A DNA stretch of 64,000 bases from positions 124,001 to 188,000 of the forward strand of contig JAIWNE010000015.1 in the NCBI GenBank assembly GCA_025331445.1, written 5' to 3'. Of the stretch, positions 18,831 through 31,775 are shown piece by piece. Below the pieces are notes generated by a model that was not told where the DNA came from, ran no database searches, and saw nothing but the letters and a program-made list of their open reading frames with translations. How positions within the stretch are numbered: position 1 is the stretch's first letter; every line of letters starts with the position of its first letter. The stretch is from Blakeslea trispora (taxonomy: Eukaryota > Mucoromycota > Mucoromycetes > Mucorales > Choanephoraceae). The position numbers and the translations under genes were made by a program.

Positions 18831-21108
18831 ATCATTTCAGACTTTCTTCTTCATTGCATTTGTACATAATTTTGATAACCAAACGAAACCCAATTAAATT
18901 CGTCAAATAGACTCCCCCAACTCTTCTCGCTTATATTTTTCTCATTCTAATATCAGCAAACCGCATTTAGATTATTAAATAAAATATAGATCTTTTTAGC
19001 ACCTTTTTACTAGTATAATACCTTCGTCTTTGGATGTACAGGAATATGATTTAAAACACCTGCGACCTATAAGGAGCAGAACAATGTTAGATTTGCTCTG
19101 TTAAAAAGATGGTCTTTCATTGTTGTGATTCGCTTAACAGATAAAAATATAACAAATACTCTCAATAGCAATTGCATCACAATTCCATATGGTACTACAA
19201 TTTTCACACTTGAGGATTACATGTACTTTTCACAATGATTTCCTGTCAATCACATTATTCAAAGTTCTTGTCTTTACACCCATCGCAACTTTGATTTGTA
19301 AGATATCCATCCATATAAACAAATCTACTTTGTTCATCTAGTTTTGCTAGCCTTGTAAGTCAAAAATCCATTGGTATATGAAGACTGATTGTTCGGTCAG
19401 TTTTAATATGAAGGAGAGTAGAGGGAACTTTTGCTTTCTGCTTTTTAGTCTGGATTGGAATTGGCGCTTGAAGAGGAGGCGCCTTGGTTGAGATATACAT
19501 CAAGCTAATGACTTTAGCTTCAATGAGGACTACTTGTGTCTCACTTTACTCTTGATGTGGTCTCATGGCGGATTTGGATTAGAGAACTGAACAAAAACAA
19601 GCATCAAGAAAAGAAGAAGCCGAAAAACTGCAACGGAAACACATCAATTATATAAAAAAATGTAGTCTTGATGACAAAGGTGACTTCAATGTTTGTAGGG
19701 TCTCAGGCTAAATGTGCTCATTAGAATACAAACAGATATTCATTATTTGACAAAAGCTAAAAGAAAAACTTTCCATCCTGTCTCCTATAATATACGTTTT
19801 TGAATGTGTTTTTGAGCTTCTTGTTTACTCAAGCGTCTGAACTTCTTCCAAATTCTTCTCAACTTGTTCCGCACCCAATTAAAGTACCATGGGCACGTAT
19901 ATGTGAGGAGTCAACAATTGCACATCCTTCTCCGCCTACAATCTCTTTGCTAGGACACCACAGTCAAGTATGTTCCCGAGACAATCTCTCAGTCTCCTGA
20001 TTATGAGAATGAACATAGATTGTAAAACGGCCAACATGGTGCACCACACTCTAACTGCAGTTTTAATTATTTTCTCATTTTATGATGGCACCTTTGCCTT
20101 TCAGGCTGTTGTCGGCCCAGTGGACGGCTCTCAACATCTCAGTGTATTTACTACTAACCCTGGCAAGAGGTGGCTTTTGATTCAAGCGCAATTTGCTTCT
20201 GCTAAGGCCCAAGAGTCAGTTTACCCGTAGGCTAAATCACTCAAGCATCTAAAAACACTCCCAATTCAGTGACAATTGAGCTTTCGAGTCTTTTCTTTAA
20301 GAGTCAAGATAGCAAAGATTATTTATCAATGAAATTTTGCTTGCAAGAAGATTAAAGCATTTGCAGAATCAATAAAATAGCTTCTTGAGTGGCTCGTTAG
20401 AACTCATGATTATTGTTATGGATAAGTTAAGTTTAAGTGATGAGCTACAATACATTGAATTTATGAGTGAATCGTGTAGTGCTTATTCCACACTGATCGA
20501 AATGTTTGGTTTAAAAGGACCAACTAGAAGAGCAGGATCTTATTCCGTCAGAGTTAATATATACATTTGCTTGTATAGCACTTCCTGGTTAAAGACGCAA
20601 ATTCTTTGAAGCCTTAGTCAGCATATGAAGAACACAACTTATCTTGTCTTATTCTAAATAGAACATGTATTTTTTCTCTTTTTTTCTTTTCGTTTTCTGA
20701 GATCAGTATTCAGGGCAGACTCCTCTTCGTTTTCTAAAGTCTCGATTTTAATATCTGATTGTTGTTGGTACAAATAGTCCTCGATTGCAACCACTTCTTC
20801 TTCCTTTTTCTTGCAAAACTTCGAGCTCGCTTATTTTTATTATACCAAAGGCTATTCTTGCTTATTGTTACTCCTTTCCTGTCTTTGAGCACTAATTGGC
20901 TAGAACGACTCATCTAAATTACTAAAGCAACAAGTCAAAAAAAATGCTTTAAGCATTTCATGAATTGCGCTAACTGAAATTTCAACATGCGACAAGTGGG
21001 ATTTTAAGGCACAGTGATTTGATGTGGAGGGATTACAAGGCACCTTTTTTGATTTTCTTTCTTCTCTCTCTCTTCTATTTCTTCTTTGTATATCTGCCCT
21101 GAATTCGC
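18831..21108. other. gene-poor stretch with unassigned open frames
   Basis: Two overlapping plus-strand frames (19800-20000 and 19970-20230) and one at 20385-20609 are open, but they have no recognisable domain and lie in different phases. Together they could be fragments of a decayed gene or element. The remainder is AT-rich. The last 80 bp (TCTTTCTTCTCTCTCTC) form the pyrimidine-rich promoter tract of the Spa2 gene. Confidence 0.4.
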
Positions 21109-23774
21109 ATGTCTTACTCGCGTTCGCCAACTACTTCGAATGACGATTGGTTGTCTCGAGGACCACCTTCAGCTAGAACATATTCCACTGGCTCATCTCG
21201 GAACGCTTCCAGATCGCAGTCGCTGGCTTCTTCTTCTGGTCGTAGCAACACTTCTGGAGCCAGTCTTGAAAGTACAGCCAAGACTTATCTTATAGAACTT
21301 AAAAGATATTTGCGAGAACTCTTAGAGCATGGTAAGAAAAATGCGGACCATAGATTTATTCTATTGTATTTAATTTATTTATTTTATTTTTATTTTTGTT
21401 TTTAAAGAGGCTATTGAAGGACCTCAACCCCAAAGGGTATCTGCAAGACAGAAGCTAGCCCGATTAAGCAATTCTCAATTTCATGAACTGGCTATGGACG
21501 TGTATGATGAAGTTGTACGCAAAAACAAAAACGATCGATTCTGTAGGACTTTCTTCTATTTCTTATTTCAAAAAATAACTGCATGTATTTGTTTCCTTAC
21601 CATCTTTCTTTTAGTACCGTTCCTACCTGTCAAAGAAGAATTTCACCCCAAGAGAAATCAAGCTAGACAGAAATTAGCTACATTGCCTATTGAACGGTTT
21701 CAAGATTTGGCTAGTGATGTCTTTAGCGAATTGGCTAGACGATTTCCGAGTTTAATAGAAAATGACCCACCTGTACCTCAACTACCACAGCCTAGCAAAT
21801 CAACCAACATTGTGCCTGTAAAAGGAACGATTAGTGTAGAGAAAATTGAGACAATTTCGGATGATGAAGATGATAAAGCGGCTGCTTCTTCTTACCAAGA
21901 AAAGATGAACAGTGCTAGAATACCCATTTCACCAAGTGAATCCAAGGATTACCTTGGTCGATCCGTAAGAAACCAATTCAAATTTGCACAATGAGAAACT
22001 TTAATTTATTTTATGTGTAACATAGAGAAAAGACTCTGAAATAGAGAAAATTAAATCCGACTATGAGTATCAAATTAATATCATGACAAATAGAATCAAG
22101 CAACTACAACATGAAGTAGATGTAAGTTAATTAAGATAGCATAAAGAAAACAAAATCTGAAGTCCTAATGCCTTATTTAGCAGCGAGATTCAGCTAAATC
22201 AAACAATGAAATCGAATCTTTGAAATTGGTAAGAATGAGCTATTAATAGGCATATTGATTGTAACCTCATTCATTTATGCTATCTTTTTGATTCAAATAG
22301 AAAGATCCAAATGAGCAGAAAGCTATGGAAGATATGGAAGAAAAGTACAAATTGCTAAAACAAAAGCATGATATGCTCATGCAGGAACATAAAGAGCAAC
22401 AAAAAGCTGTACAAGAAGTCAAAAGAGAAACCAGACAAATGCTAGATGAATTAAAACGACTCAACACAATCAATGAAGATCTACTGAATGAAAAAGAAAA
22501 GGCCGAGAACCTGATTCAAGAAATGAACGAAGAATCAAAGAAGTGGAAAACAAAATATGAGAAGGCACGAATTGAGTTGCGCAGTTTGAGAGGTACAGCT
22601 TTGTTACTGTTTAGAACATAGTAAAAAAAAAGCGTTGTAAATTGACTCTTTTCTCCACTTTGCTTTGTTTAGCCGCCTCTGTGATAGAGCCTAGTCAATC
22701 ACATAATATGCTTCAAGAGAACCATCTACAGCCCACAAGAAACGGTATTGTTAATCAGGATCATGTACTGACATATCAAAATTGTGTTGAAGAACTCTTG
22801 ACAGCAGCCAGGTATGCATGAAAAGCTACGTGTTGATCTAAAACATACTAATGAAAGAAATGAACAGATCAACAGATCCTTCTCAAGTAATCCAGGTGAT
22901 GAAAAATATTGTCACTGTATGCAGGCATATTACGGAAGAAATTGAAGAAAAAGAAAGCAACCTATCACCTACATCAAGGAATTCACTATATGAGCTCAAA
23001 ACTATATTCTCAACTTCACTGTCAGATCTCCTTATGGCTACCAAATACCATGCCAACGGCATGGGCATCAGTCCTATTAGCCTGTTAGATAGATCTGCCA
23101 GTCATTTGACAGCAGTGATTATTGACCTGATCAGACTACTTGGCATGCACAGTCCAGTCTTATCTGAAGTGAATTCTCTTCCTCCTATTATGACTGATCG
23201 TCACAAATACCAAAGCAACAACGGTAACCACACACCTACAAAGCAGCATCCAAATGAATCTAAATTGTCAGGATTCAACAGTCCTTTCCTCAACAAGCAA
23301 AATTATCAAGATACTAGCCAAAAGCCAATCGATCCCATTGTAGGTTCTGAAATAAAGCTAAGGTAGATGAAAATGTGTGCTTACTTGTCTTTACTTGATT
23401 AGGAATATTTGAAATCAGAGACGGATCACATTGTTCAAACTATTCAGACTTTATTGGGCATCCTCCGTTCGCCTCAGCAAAGCCATGACGCACATAGAAT
23501 TATTACAGAACTCGTACAGGTTGTAGCAGCCATAATTGAATTTGCAGAAAGCACATGTCGAACATCTTTTGGTAGTACATATCGCTCTGATTGCGAGCCT
23601 ATTATAAACCAACTTCGCTCTTGTCTTCAGCGCATTGAAAACATTCAATCACAGCATTTTCAAAGAGGTGCTGTTGCTACAGCTGCTGCTAAACGCGATC
23701 TTGCAAGAGAGTCTTACGAAATTGCCAAGCTCACAAAAGAACTAATCACATTGTTCGAAGATGAATCTTTTTAA
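21109..23774 (+). CDS. SPA2: Spa2-like polarisome scaffold
   Basis: About nine exons encode roughly 720 residues. After a Ser-rich N-terminus (SRSPTTSND) come two Spa2 homology (SHD/GIT) repeats, RQKLARLSNSQFHELAMDVY and RQKLATLPIERFQDLASDVF, the signature of Spa2/Sph1 and animal GIT proteins. A long coiled coil follows (about 22075-22620, Glu/Lys-rich heptads). A conserved C-terminal helical region ends LTKELITLFEDESF. Spa2 is a cortical scaffold at the hyphal tip that binds formin, Pea2 and MAPK kinases in yeast. Clear splice signals include 21332-21407 and 21543-21614, and an intron starting GTAAGA after GRS near 21963. The very short exons in the coiled coil (for example near 22182-22228) were joined by phase and may be off by a few bases. 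Confidence 0.88.
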
Positions 23775-24217
23775 TTGCCTTGTATTATATGCATACCTAC
23801 CTTCATTTTTTATTTATATATTTATACATACTCATTTTCCTTAGTTATTTAATGCCTCTATTTTTGTCACAACTATAGAAGAAAAAACCAAACATAAACT
23901 CAGTATTGTACAAAACAGTATTTACATTCTGTCAGCTATGTGTGTCTGTAAAATCTTATTATTTGGTGTGTCTTTTCATACAACTATTTTAATGCTGAAG
24001 AGTAGCTTTCTTATTCCTATAATCTTAATAACTTTAGCAGTGTTCTAATCAAAGAGCTGCATATAACATCATCTTTGTGCCAGAGCCATAGAAGTTCTGT
24101 TGTTGTCAGTATAAAAGTATGAGCTCTCGTTACTTTGCTTTCACCACTAAAATAACGAGATGAACTTGGCATTGACCTTCTCTACATTTTACTTTTTATT
24201 TTTCTCTTTCTTTCTAT
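23775..24217. other. intergenic between SPA2 and the LCB2 fragment
   Basis: AT-rich; the first part probably holds the SPA2 3' end (TATATATTTATACATACTC). Nothing else recognised. Confidence 0.5.
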
Positions 24218-24836
24218 ATGGGCAAAGGCAAAAGATCTCTCTCTATCAATCATTTTACAAGTTCAATACTCGAAAAAAGTCTCTTAGCTTCGAAGAAGCT
24301 CGAGCCCTTACCTACTGTTGCAGATGTAGTATCTAAAACAGTAGGTAGTCTACATTTGTCTGGTGTTACCTACTGCAGATGGTCAACAAAAATCATTGCG
24401 TATGTAGAAAGAGCAGCGGTATACACCTGCCAACTGACAGCTTGTGATATCAGTAGTCCTTTCATCCCTCTTCTTTTATTTCAGCCTGCTAAAACACCGT
24501 AAGTGCTAAAAATCTTGTTCTTTTCTTTACTTCTTAAACCATTCACGACATCTTTTATGTTTAGGTTATTTTCAAGAGAAATTTTGATGCGAGGAGTTGC
24601 AGTGGTTGTCGTTGGATATCCTGCAACAGCAATTGCAGAAGTAAGAGCCAGGTTTTGTATTTCAGCAGCTCACACCAAAGATGATTTGGAATTTGGGTAA
24701 TTCAATGACAAAAGTCTCTTCTTTTTTTTTTACAAGCCTACTAAACGAATGTGTTATAGATTTTGCCTTGAAAGCCATTAGTGAAGTGGGCGACAAAATC
24801 TATCTCAAAATGAGAAAAAAAACCTCAATCATCAAT
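24218..24836 (+). pseudogene. LCB2: C-terminal fragment of serine palmitoyltransferase subunit 2
   Basis: The stretch from about 24445 reads SSPFIPLLLFQPAKTP, then, after an intron near 24500-24564, [20 protein letters not shown] and [17 protein letters not shown]. After a second intron it reads FALKAISEVGDKIYLKMRKK. These are the last ~90 residues of LCB2, the catalytic subunit of the enzyme that condenses serine and palmitoyl-CoA to start sphingolipid synthesis. The aminotransferase body with the PLP lysine is missing; the ~75 codons before it have no LCB2 similarity. The only GT donor after DDLEF leaves two bases, which puts the last exon out of frame (stop after a few residues). I therefore call it a truncated, non-functional duplicate, although a short expressed chimeric product cannot be excluded. 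Confidence 0.7.
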
Positions 24837-25364
24837 TACTAATTTTTGTAATTTTCCATACAACTGTGTACTTGTATCTGTCTAGCCTATACACATTATT
24901 TCTTGTTTATATTCTTTATTTACAACATACATTCTAATCTAATACTATATGTCAAATAGTCAGAAAACAAACCAATGTCAAGACTATATTCGTTTGTGAT
25001 CAATGCACTAAGCAAGGTAAAGTTACTGAAGCGAAGAAATGTACGCTTTACCTCAAAGAGAAAAAAAAAGAAATTAAAAGAGGACTACTAAAAAAGAAGA
25101 CCGCAGTGTTGATTTTGTTGCATTTCATGCAGACAGATTGAATTAGTTTAACAAAAGTATCTGTTTTACCAGAAGAGTATTACATACAAAAAAAAAAGAG
25201 AAGACATTATTCCTGGTAAAAGAGGTTCGAGTTTAGTTACTTTCAATAACAAATTTGAGGAACCTTGAGCTTCAAAAAAAAAGGCTTGTCGCCACTGAAG
25301 AATAAATGTGAGGTCTGACTAATTTACAATTAATGCTTATCTATTTCTTTTCAAAGCAGCGAAG
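24837..25364. other. intergenic, promoter side of WDR24
   Basis: AT-rich with many A runs; no coding pattern. It should contain the WDR24 promoter, but no specific element could be named. Confidence 0.5.
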
Positions 25365-28300
25365 ATGGAAGAGTACATAACACGCGAGCGCTTGTCAGGC
25401 GCCATCAATGCCTTGAGTGCATCCCCTGATGGAAATGCAGTTGTTGTCGCTGGTCGAGAAAGTAAACCGTAAAAAGATTATGTTTATGATCATGCTTATT
25501 CAATATTTTTCTTTCACCATTTGCTACACGAAATTGTTGATTTAGTCCTTAAGATCTACACTGTTCAAACAAAGAGTGTAAACGAAACACTAAACCTACG
25601 AGCGGGCAGTCATTTCAGCTTGAATTACAGTAGCAACGATGTCAAATGGGGCAACAATGGTAATATACACTCTCATGAGTTGTTCTTTCAAAGTGTTCGA
25701 TACAGGAGCTCAAATACATCCGCTTCTTAGCAACAAAGCACAAAGTAGCAACAGCTGCAACTAACGGAGCCATCATCATATGGGACTTGAATAGAATTGG
25801 AAAGAAAGCAGGTATAGATAGAATTTTTGTACATTTACGAATCAAGTTATGATAACAAATGAAGCACAGAGCGTGTAATTACCGAGCATTCTCGAGCAGT
25901 GAATCGTATATGTTTTCAATCAGACAACGGGAATATCTTGTTGAGTGCTTCTCAAGATGGTACCATGAAGTGTTGGGTATGTTCTGTATAAGGCAAGTCC
26001 AAATACATGTACTAACAAGATCTCGATCCATCTTTCTTTTTTTTGTATTTGTTGGCAAATATAAATATACGATCCGTTTAGGACTTTAGAGATCCAAAGA
26101 GTGGAGCTAAATACAGGTTTGAAGGCAAATCAGAATCAGTCAGAGATGTGCAATTTAACCCAGTAAATACATTTGAGTTTGCTGCAGCATTTGAAACGGG
26201 TACTATTCAGGTAAGTTGATTTTCCGAGAAAAGCAGAACATCATACTCTAAACAGCACAATAATCATGATGAAGAAATGGGATATGCGTAATGCAAAAGC
26301 ATTGTATGATCGAAAAGTGAGTGCCCATAATGGCCCGTGTTTGACAGTGGATTGGCATCCGAGTGGAAGATTAGTTGCCAGTGGAGGCAGAGATAAGACG
26401 ATCAAGGTACAAAAGTTGCACCTCAATTTTTTTCTTTTTGTATAATCTAAGGCTAATTTTGAACAAGGTGTGGGACTTGTCTTCAGACAATAGACGACCT
26501 ATTTATACCATACGTACAATGGCATCTGTTTCTCGAATACAATGGCGTCCTGGATTTGAAAGTGAAATTGCTTCTTGTGCTTTGTCAACAGATAGTCGGG
26601 TCCACATATGGGATATAAGAAGACCACATCTGGCAAAATATACGTTCGATGTACATGACACAGCACCAACAGGTAATTGAGAAGAAGTAGTACACATAAA
26701 ACAAGAAGTGATACTCAAGAAAGTACAAAAATTGGACTTTCTTGTTGCCTTTGTTCATCCACTAGGATTTCTGTGGCTAAACCCAGATGAGCTGCTCTCA
26801 GTTTCGAAAGACAAATGGTTTATTAGACAGAACATCAAGGGGTCGTATCGACCTCTAGACCTTCTAAAACGCAATGGCATGGGATGGAATGTTCAAGGCG
26901 ATATTGCCTTCACAATCGATAAAAGCTCCAGAGAACAGTTTGTGGATGAAAATTTTGTATCAAAACCAATAAGCGAGGCTTCTAGGAATTGGAAGCGGCT
27001 TGGAATTAAAAACAATAGCGATGAAGAGGCATAGTTTCTTGTGCATTTTGTAAAGCATAACTTTGACTATTAACAAATGTTTCTATCCTTAGGTCATTCA
27101 ATATATACCACCACAAAGTTGTGGGATTGTACATATGCCTTTGTTTGACTTTGAAGCGTTCTCTATATTCGCTGAAAACTATATAGTGTCGGGCGACGAC
27201 ATTCCTTTGGCGTGTCATATTAATAGAGAGGTAAGATCGGAATAAAGGGCAAAATGTATAGTCAACAGAAAGGACTCAGCATCCCTTTACTTTATCTTTT
27301 ACCATCCTCAACAAAGCTGGCTTGGAAAATGGGAAGATATCGTACAGCACAAACATGGAAAATTATTGGCATGCTGTATGAGCCTGACAAATCCGAGCCA
27401 GAATCATTCCTACATGAAACCATGGTATGCAGAGAAAAAGCTGTAACAGGAGCAAAAAGAGATGTCTTACTATTTTTTTTAAAAAAGTATGATAATCCAG
27501 ACACGATAGAGGAAACATTTATCAAGCAAGACGAAAAAGGAGAGGACGAGGAGGGAGAAGATGAAATAGACGAGGAAGACGAAAACTTTAGTGAAATCCT
27601 AGACAATGCATCTCAAGCTTCGAGGGAAGAGCTAGACAGTATAAACACAAGCAGTACATCTGTACAACTGTCTAATAGTTCATCATTTGACTTGAGGGTT
27701 CCTTGGAATCATGAGTCGGTTATCATGGACTTACTACAATATTACACAGAACAGGTAAAAATATATATATATATGTACAGAAAACTCCTGACGAGTCATA
27801 TTCATGCTCTCTGTACTTAGGGAGATATACAAATGTGTGTTACCTTATACCTTGTGTTAGAAAAACATATCGAAATAGATAGTGAACGGGTTGAAGACTG
27901 GTTTGCAACATATATAGATCTTCTACACCGTTTCAAACTGTGGACTACGGCTACTGCTATCATGAAAGCATGTAATGTGCAGACTATTCGTGAACGGAAC
28001 GAAGTAAGATCCATTTCAAGTGAAATTGCAAGTTGAATTATTGATACATTTGTATCTAGAATGCCACCACTGTAAATATTGCATGTAACACTTGCTTTAA
28101 ACTAGTGAATGGAACAGCTAATGGTGCCTGGGCATGCGACAAATGTCATCGACTGCTAAATTCTTGTACAATTTGGTAAGTTATATGATTTGATTGTCTA
28201 TTTCATGTTCTGCAAATTCATGCATCATTGTCAAACATAGTCACCAAACTGTTCGCGGATTGTATGTTTGGTGTCAAGGATGCAATCATGGTGGTCATCT

Positions 28301-28406
28301 TACTCATATGCGTGAGTGGTTTGCTACTGAAAGTCTATGTGCAACAGGCTGTGGACATGCGTGCGTGCTACAGCCCCTGTTATCCACTTTGCAAGCAGAA
28401 CAATGA
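25365..28406 (+). CDS. WDR24: WDR24/Sea2-like GATOR2-SEA complex subunit
   Basis: More than ten small exons join to roughly 790 residues. The N-terminal half is a WD40 propeller with WDR24-specific wording: VVVAGRE...LKIYTVQTKSV near the start, [72 protein letters not shown], and VHIWDIRRPHLAKY. The middle is acidic (27540-27600: long Glu/Asp tract). The C-terminus has Cys/His zinc modules, CNTCFKLVNG...CDKCHRLLNSCTIC and CQGCNHGGHLTHMREWF...CATGCGHAC, the RING-like end shared by SEA/GATOR2 propeller subunits. The complex acts at the vacuole/lysosome surface upstream of TORC1 in amino-acid signalling. The last intron (from the donor near 28174 to the acceptor at about 28241) restores CTICHQTVRG in frame. 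Yeast name SEA2/RTC1. Confidence 0.9.
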
Positions 28407-29049
28407 ACAAGAATGGATCATTTGTTTGTGATTGACAAGTTAAGGTTGCCAATTATATGTTTTAAGCTCTTGTGTTTCTTCTCTTTTTTTTTCTTTTAAT
28501 TGCTATGTTTGCACTTTAGAGATAGCTTGAATGTTTTATAAATGAGATTGTTTGAATGGCCACTTTAATAAACAAAGATTTGATAGAAGATTGACATAAA
28601 GAAAGATAATTAGCTGTCGAAAATAGACTATCAGGTTATACAAAATGGTTGCAAGATACAAAAAAAAAACTCGTTAAAAACACATCTAGATAAAATGGTT
28701 TGTGGGTGCAATGCAGTCTTCCAGTAAATACAAGGAATTCATTTTTAAGAACTTGTTTGAGTGAAGAGGCATTTGTCGAACATGGGCATTACAGTATGGT
28801 TTAACAGATTGGCAATTACCTCCCAAACTAAAGTCTAATTTCGTTCATTTTGCTCACTTCGAGTGAGCCGCTTTTCATTGATTTTTTTTTATTTTCTATT
28901 TGCACCCAAATTAATTTTTTTTTTCTTTTCATTGAGCAAATAGGTCTTTGTGAACAAATAATTCCTAGAAAAAGTGTATAAATGCATGAGTGTAATCATC
29001 AAAATAAGCTTCCTTCAAGTATGTGCAAAGAATAACAAGCAAAAGAAGT
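28407..29049. other. intergenic between two convergent genes
   Basis: The 3' flanks of WDR24 (+) and LARP1 (-) meet here. AT-rich, T-rich runs at 28880-28930; no open frame with coding character. Confidence 0.5.
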
Positions 29050-31508
29050 TTATTTGTTGTTTGATTTCTTGGAAGGAGGTTTCTAAACAAATAAAAATAT
29101 CAGCAAAGCTTATTGTTCTTCAAGGGTATAACTTAAGATACTTACAGAGGCGTGATTAGGCACATTGTAGGTGGCTCCTTCAGCCTTCTTGGGGTTCTCT
29201 GCGTTTCTAAAGTCCTTGATTGTCTTGTATTTCTTGAGCAATTGAGTCATACGGTTATTGAATGTCAACTCTCTCTTCTTTTTATCTTTGCGGTAGAAGT
29301 TGTAAGCCCAGAACTTTTCGAGACCATACAAGTGACCGTTGTCATAGTCCTGGAGTGTTAATTCTTGGAAGTCTTCAAACATATCATTGCGGAAGCGACG
29401 CTCAAGACCATACGAGTAAAGACGGAATAAACATTCAAGACCATAGCGGTAGTCCAAGTTGGCATCTTCGACAGCCAATCGCTTGAATTCGTTGTACATT
29501 TGCTTGTTGGAGTGATCGCGCAAGAAATGAGACCAGAAACGGAACAAAGTGTTCATCTCTTGAGACTGGCCTACACCCAAGTGCTTACGTTCCTTAAGTG
29601 CCTTTGCATGGTATTTGTGGTACTTGTGCTGAACGAATCCTTTGTCTTTCAAAAGATCATGACTGGGATGTTGGAAGCTACCGAATGAAGTAGCCAAATT
29701 GTCAACAGAGGTAGAAAGCAGGTTACTATCAGGCAAAGGTGACTTTCCAACACTGGTTGAGAGCAAGTCATTAGGACTAGGATGATAGGCTTGATCACTC
29801 AAGATCCAACCGACATGGTCAGCTTCTTTCTTTTGAGTGTTAGGAGCATGAGAGATGGAGCGAGCCACTGAGTTGGGAACTGATTCAGGGCCACCAGGAT
29901 AGAAACGAGGTGTCTTTTTCTGCTGTGTCTTAATAAGCTTAGCATGTGTTGCTGTTTCTTTGGTTTGTTTATTGTTGCCAGACAACTGAGCGAAATGCTG
30001 AGCATCTAAAGTGCCAATCTTTGAGAGAGTAGACTGTTTGTTAGTACCTAAACCCGATTCATACTGATACAGCCCTTCATTGATCATATCAGAAATGTCA
30101 TCATTCATCTTGTGGCGATCAAAAGACTGATGAGTACGGTCTCGCTTGCGTTGAGTCACAATCATAATGCGTGCAACTGCATCATCATCAAACTCATCAT
30201 CTTCATCTTCATCATCCGAAAGATAATACTTCTTGACTGTATTCTGGCGACTACCATCAATCCATTCGTCGTCCTCAAACTCGAAAAGGTCGTCTTCTTC
30301 CTCCTGTTTTCGTGGCTTCTGTTGTTGTGAAGAGAGCTTATCTTTACCAGCAAGAGAGGCTAAGGTGGGGATAGGAGCAGGACCAGCTGGGACTGACTCA
30401 ATGATCTTGGGTACACCAGATTTGGTTTTATTGGTGGCTACAGTACCTGCGGCAGGTAGCACCCATGTTTCCCAACCATCTTTTTTACGCAAAAAGAGTT
30501 GGTCACCATCTTTTTGTTTCACTTGAAGGACTTTGGAGAGATCTAAAGAACCACGTACAAGAGACATGTCAGAAGTCAATCCTCGAACACGGTTGAAACT
30601 GGCAATCAATGAAAGAGGGACATAGCCTTCTACGTCCATTTGGCTACGCAAAAATAAATCTTTACAGAGGTTGTCGATACTAAAGTAATATTCAATTTGT
30701 TGACAAATATAAGACTTGAGTGTTTCAGGATCCACATTGAGGTAAGCAGAGGGATTGGGACGATTAAAATAGCGAGGTTGATATCCACGAGCTGATCCAC
30801 GGCCACGGCGAGGATGGCTGTGACCACGGCTGTTCATATAAGAAGAATTGTGTTGACGATGATGCTGTTGATTTGGCTCAATTGCATTATCTGGTACAGA
30901 TGAGGATGGTGAGATGCCATTCGTTGTGTTTACATTGGCAGAAGGCGCTGGCAATGATGGTGTTGACGACGATGTTGTTGTCGAAGTGTTGATAGGTGTT
31001 TTTATTGGTTTCTCTTTGATTTGTTCCTCTTGCTCCTTTGGTGCTTTTTGAGCTTTGTTTAGATTCTTTGAAGCAGTCTTTCTATCTTTAGCTTGGTGAA
31101 TACTGTTGTTGTTAGCATGATTATTGCGGTTGTTGCGACCACCAGTAGGTGTCGAATGGATGATGGTAGGGGTATAAGGTTTCCATTGGCCTTTTCCAAC
31201 TGACTTGTGACCTGTTGACACACTTGATTTGACAGAAAGCTCTTCCTGTTGACTAGCTGCCTCCTTAGGTTCAGGCCAAGAAGCATCTTAAAAAAACAAA
31301 ACAAATATAGAGTTGTGTTGGAAAATTTTTGGCTTCAAAAATATTAATAAAATAGTAAAATATGCCTACCATTTGCATTATCTACAGCTGGAACAGGCTG
31401 CTTCTTGAGTTGCCAAACGTTCACTTTAGGAACAGGAACAGCAACTTTCTCGGGAGACTCGATAGGTTCCTGAGGCTTACTGTCCGAGATAGTCGTTGAG
31501 TTGACCAT
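29050..31508 (-). CDS. LARP1: LARP1-like RNA-binding protein (La motif plus DM15)
   Basis: About 770 residues in three exons. Exon 1 starts at ATG 31508 ([14 protein letters not shown]). An intron at about 31288-31367 is followed by one very long exon. An Asn/Pro/Ser-rich N-terminus with an [12 protein letters not shown] basic patch precedes the La motif ([21 protein letters not shown]...[16 protein letters not shown]). An acidic linker follows, then three DM15 repeats near the C-terminus ([44 protein letters not shown]). DM15 repeats bind the cap and 5'TOP leader of ribosomal protein mRNAs in animals under TORC1 control. I prefer a last intron, GTAAGT after NHAS (29049 side: donor near 29147, TTTAG acceptor near 29085), giving the basic tail [10 protein letters not shown]; reading through would end at 29110 instead. 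Confidence 0.9.
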
Positions 31509-31775
31509 AGCGCAAAGAAAAAGGAAATAATAGAAAAAAAAAGTTAAAAAGAGAGTATGAAAAATTCCCTCGGTCTTTGTTGTTTAGAGAGAAAAAGAAA
31601 AAAGAAATGAGTGGCTTGTAAGAATACAATAGGTCTTCTTGCTGTATTCAGTAAGAAGCATTTTTTTTTTACTCCTTAAACTGGGTCTGATTAATGATTA
31701 CTATGAAGCTAGCCTTCTCCTTGTTCTTTCCTCTTTCTTCTCTCTTTCCTCTTCTTTTTAAGTATCAGATAGAAA
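31509..31775. promoter_or_regulatory. divergent promoter of LARP1 and the tetraspanin gene
   Basis: Only 267 bp separate the two start codons. The spacer is A-rich near LARP1 and has a strong pyrimidine tract (CTCTTTCTTCTCTCTTTCC) before the tetraspanin ATG. No defined factor site was recognised. Confidence 0.5.

Noticed and set aside
19800..20609. Series of plus-strand frames suggesting a gene
   Set aside because: They lie in different phases, have no plausible introns and no recognisable domain; noted only as unassigned.
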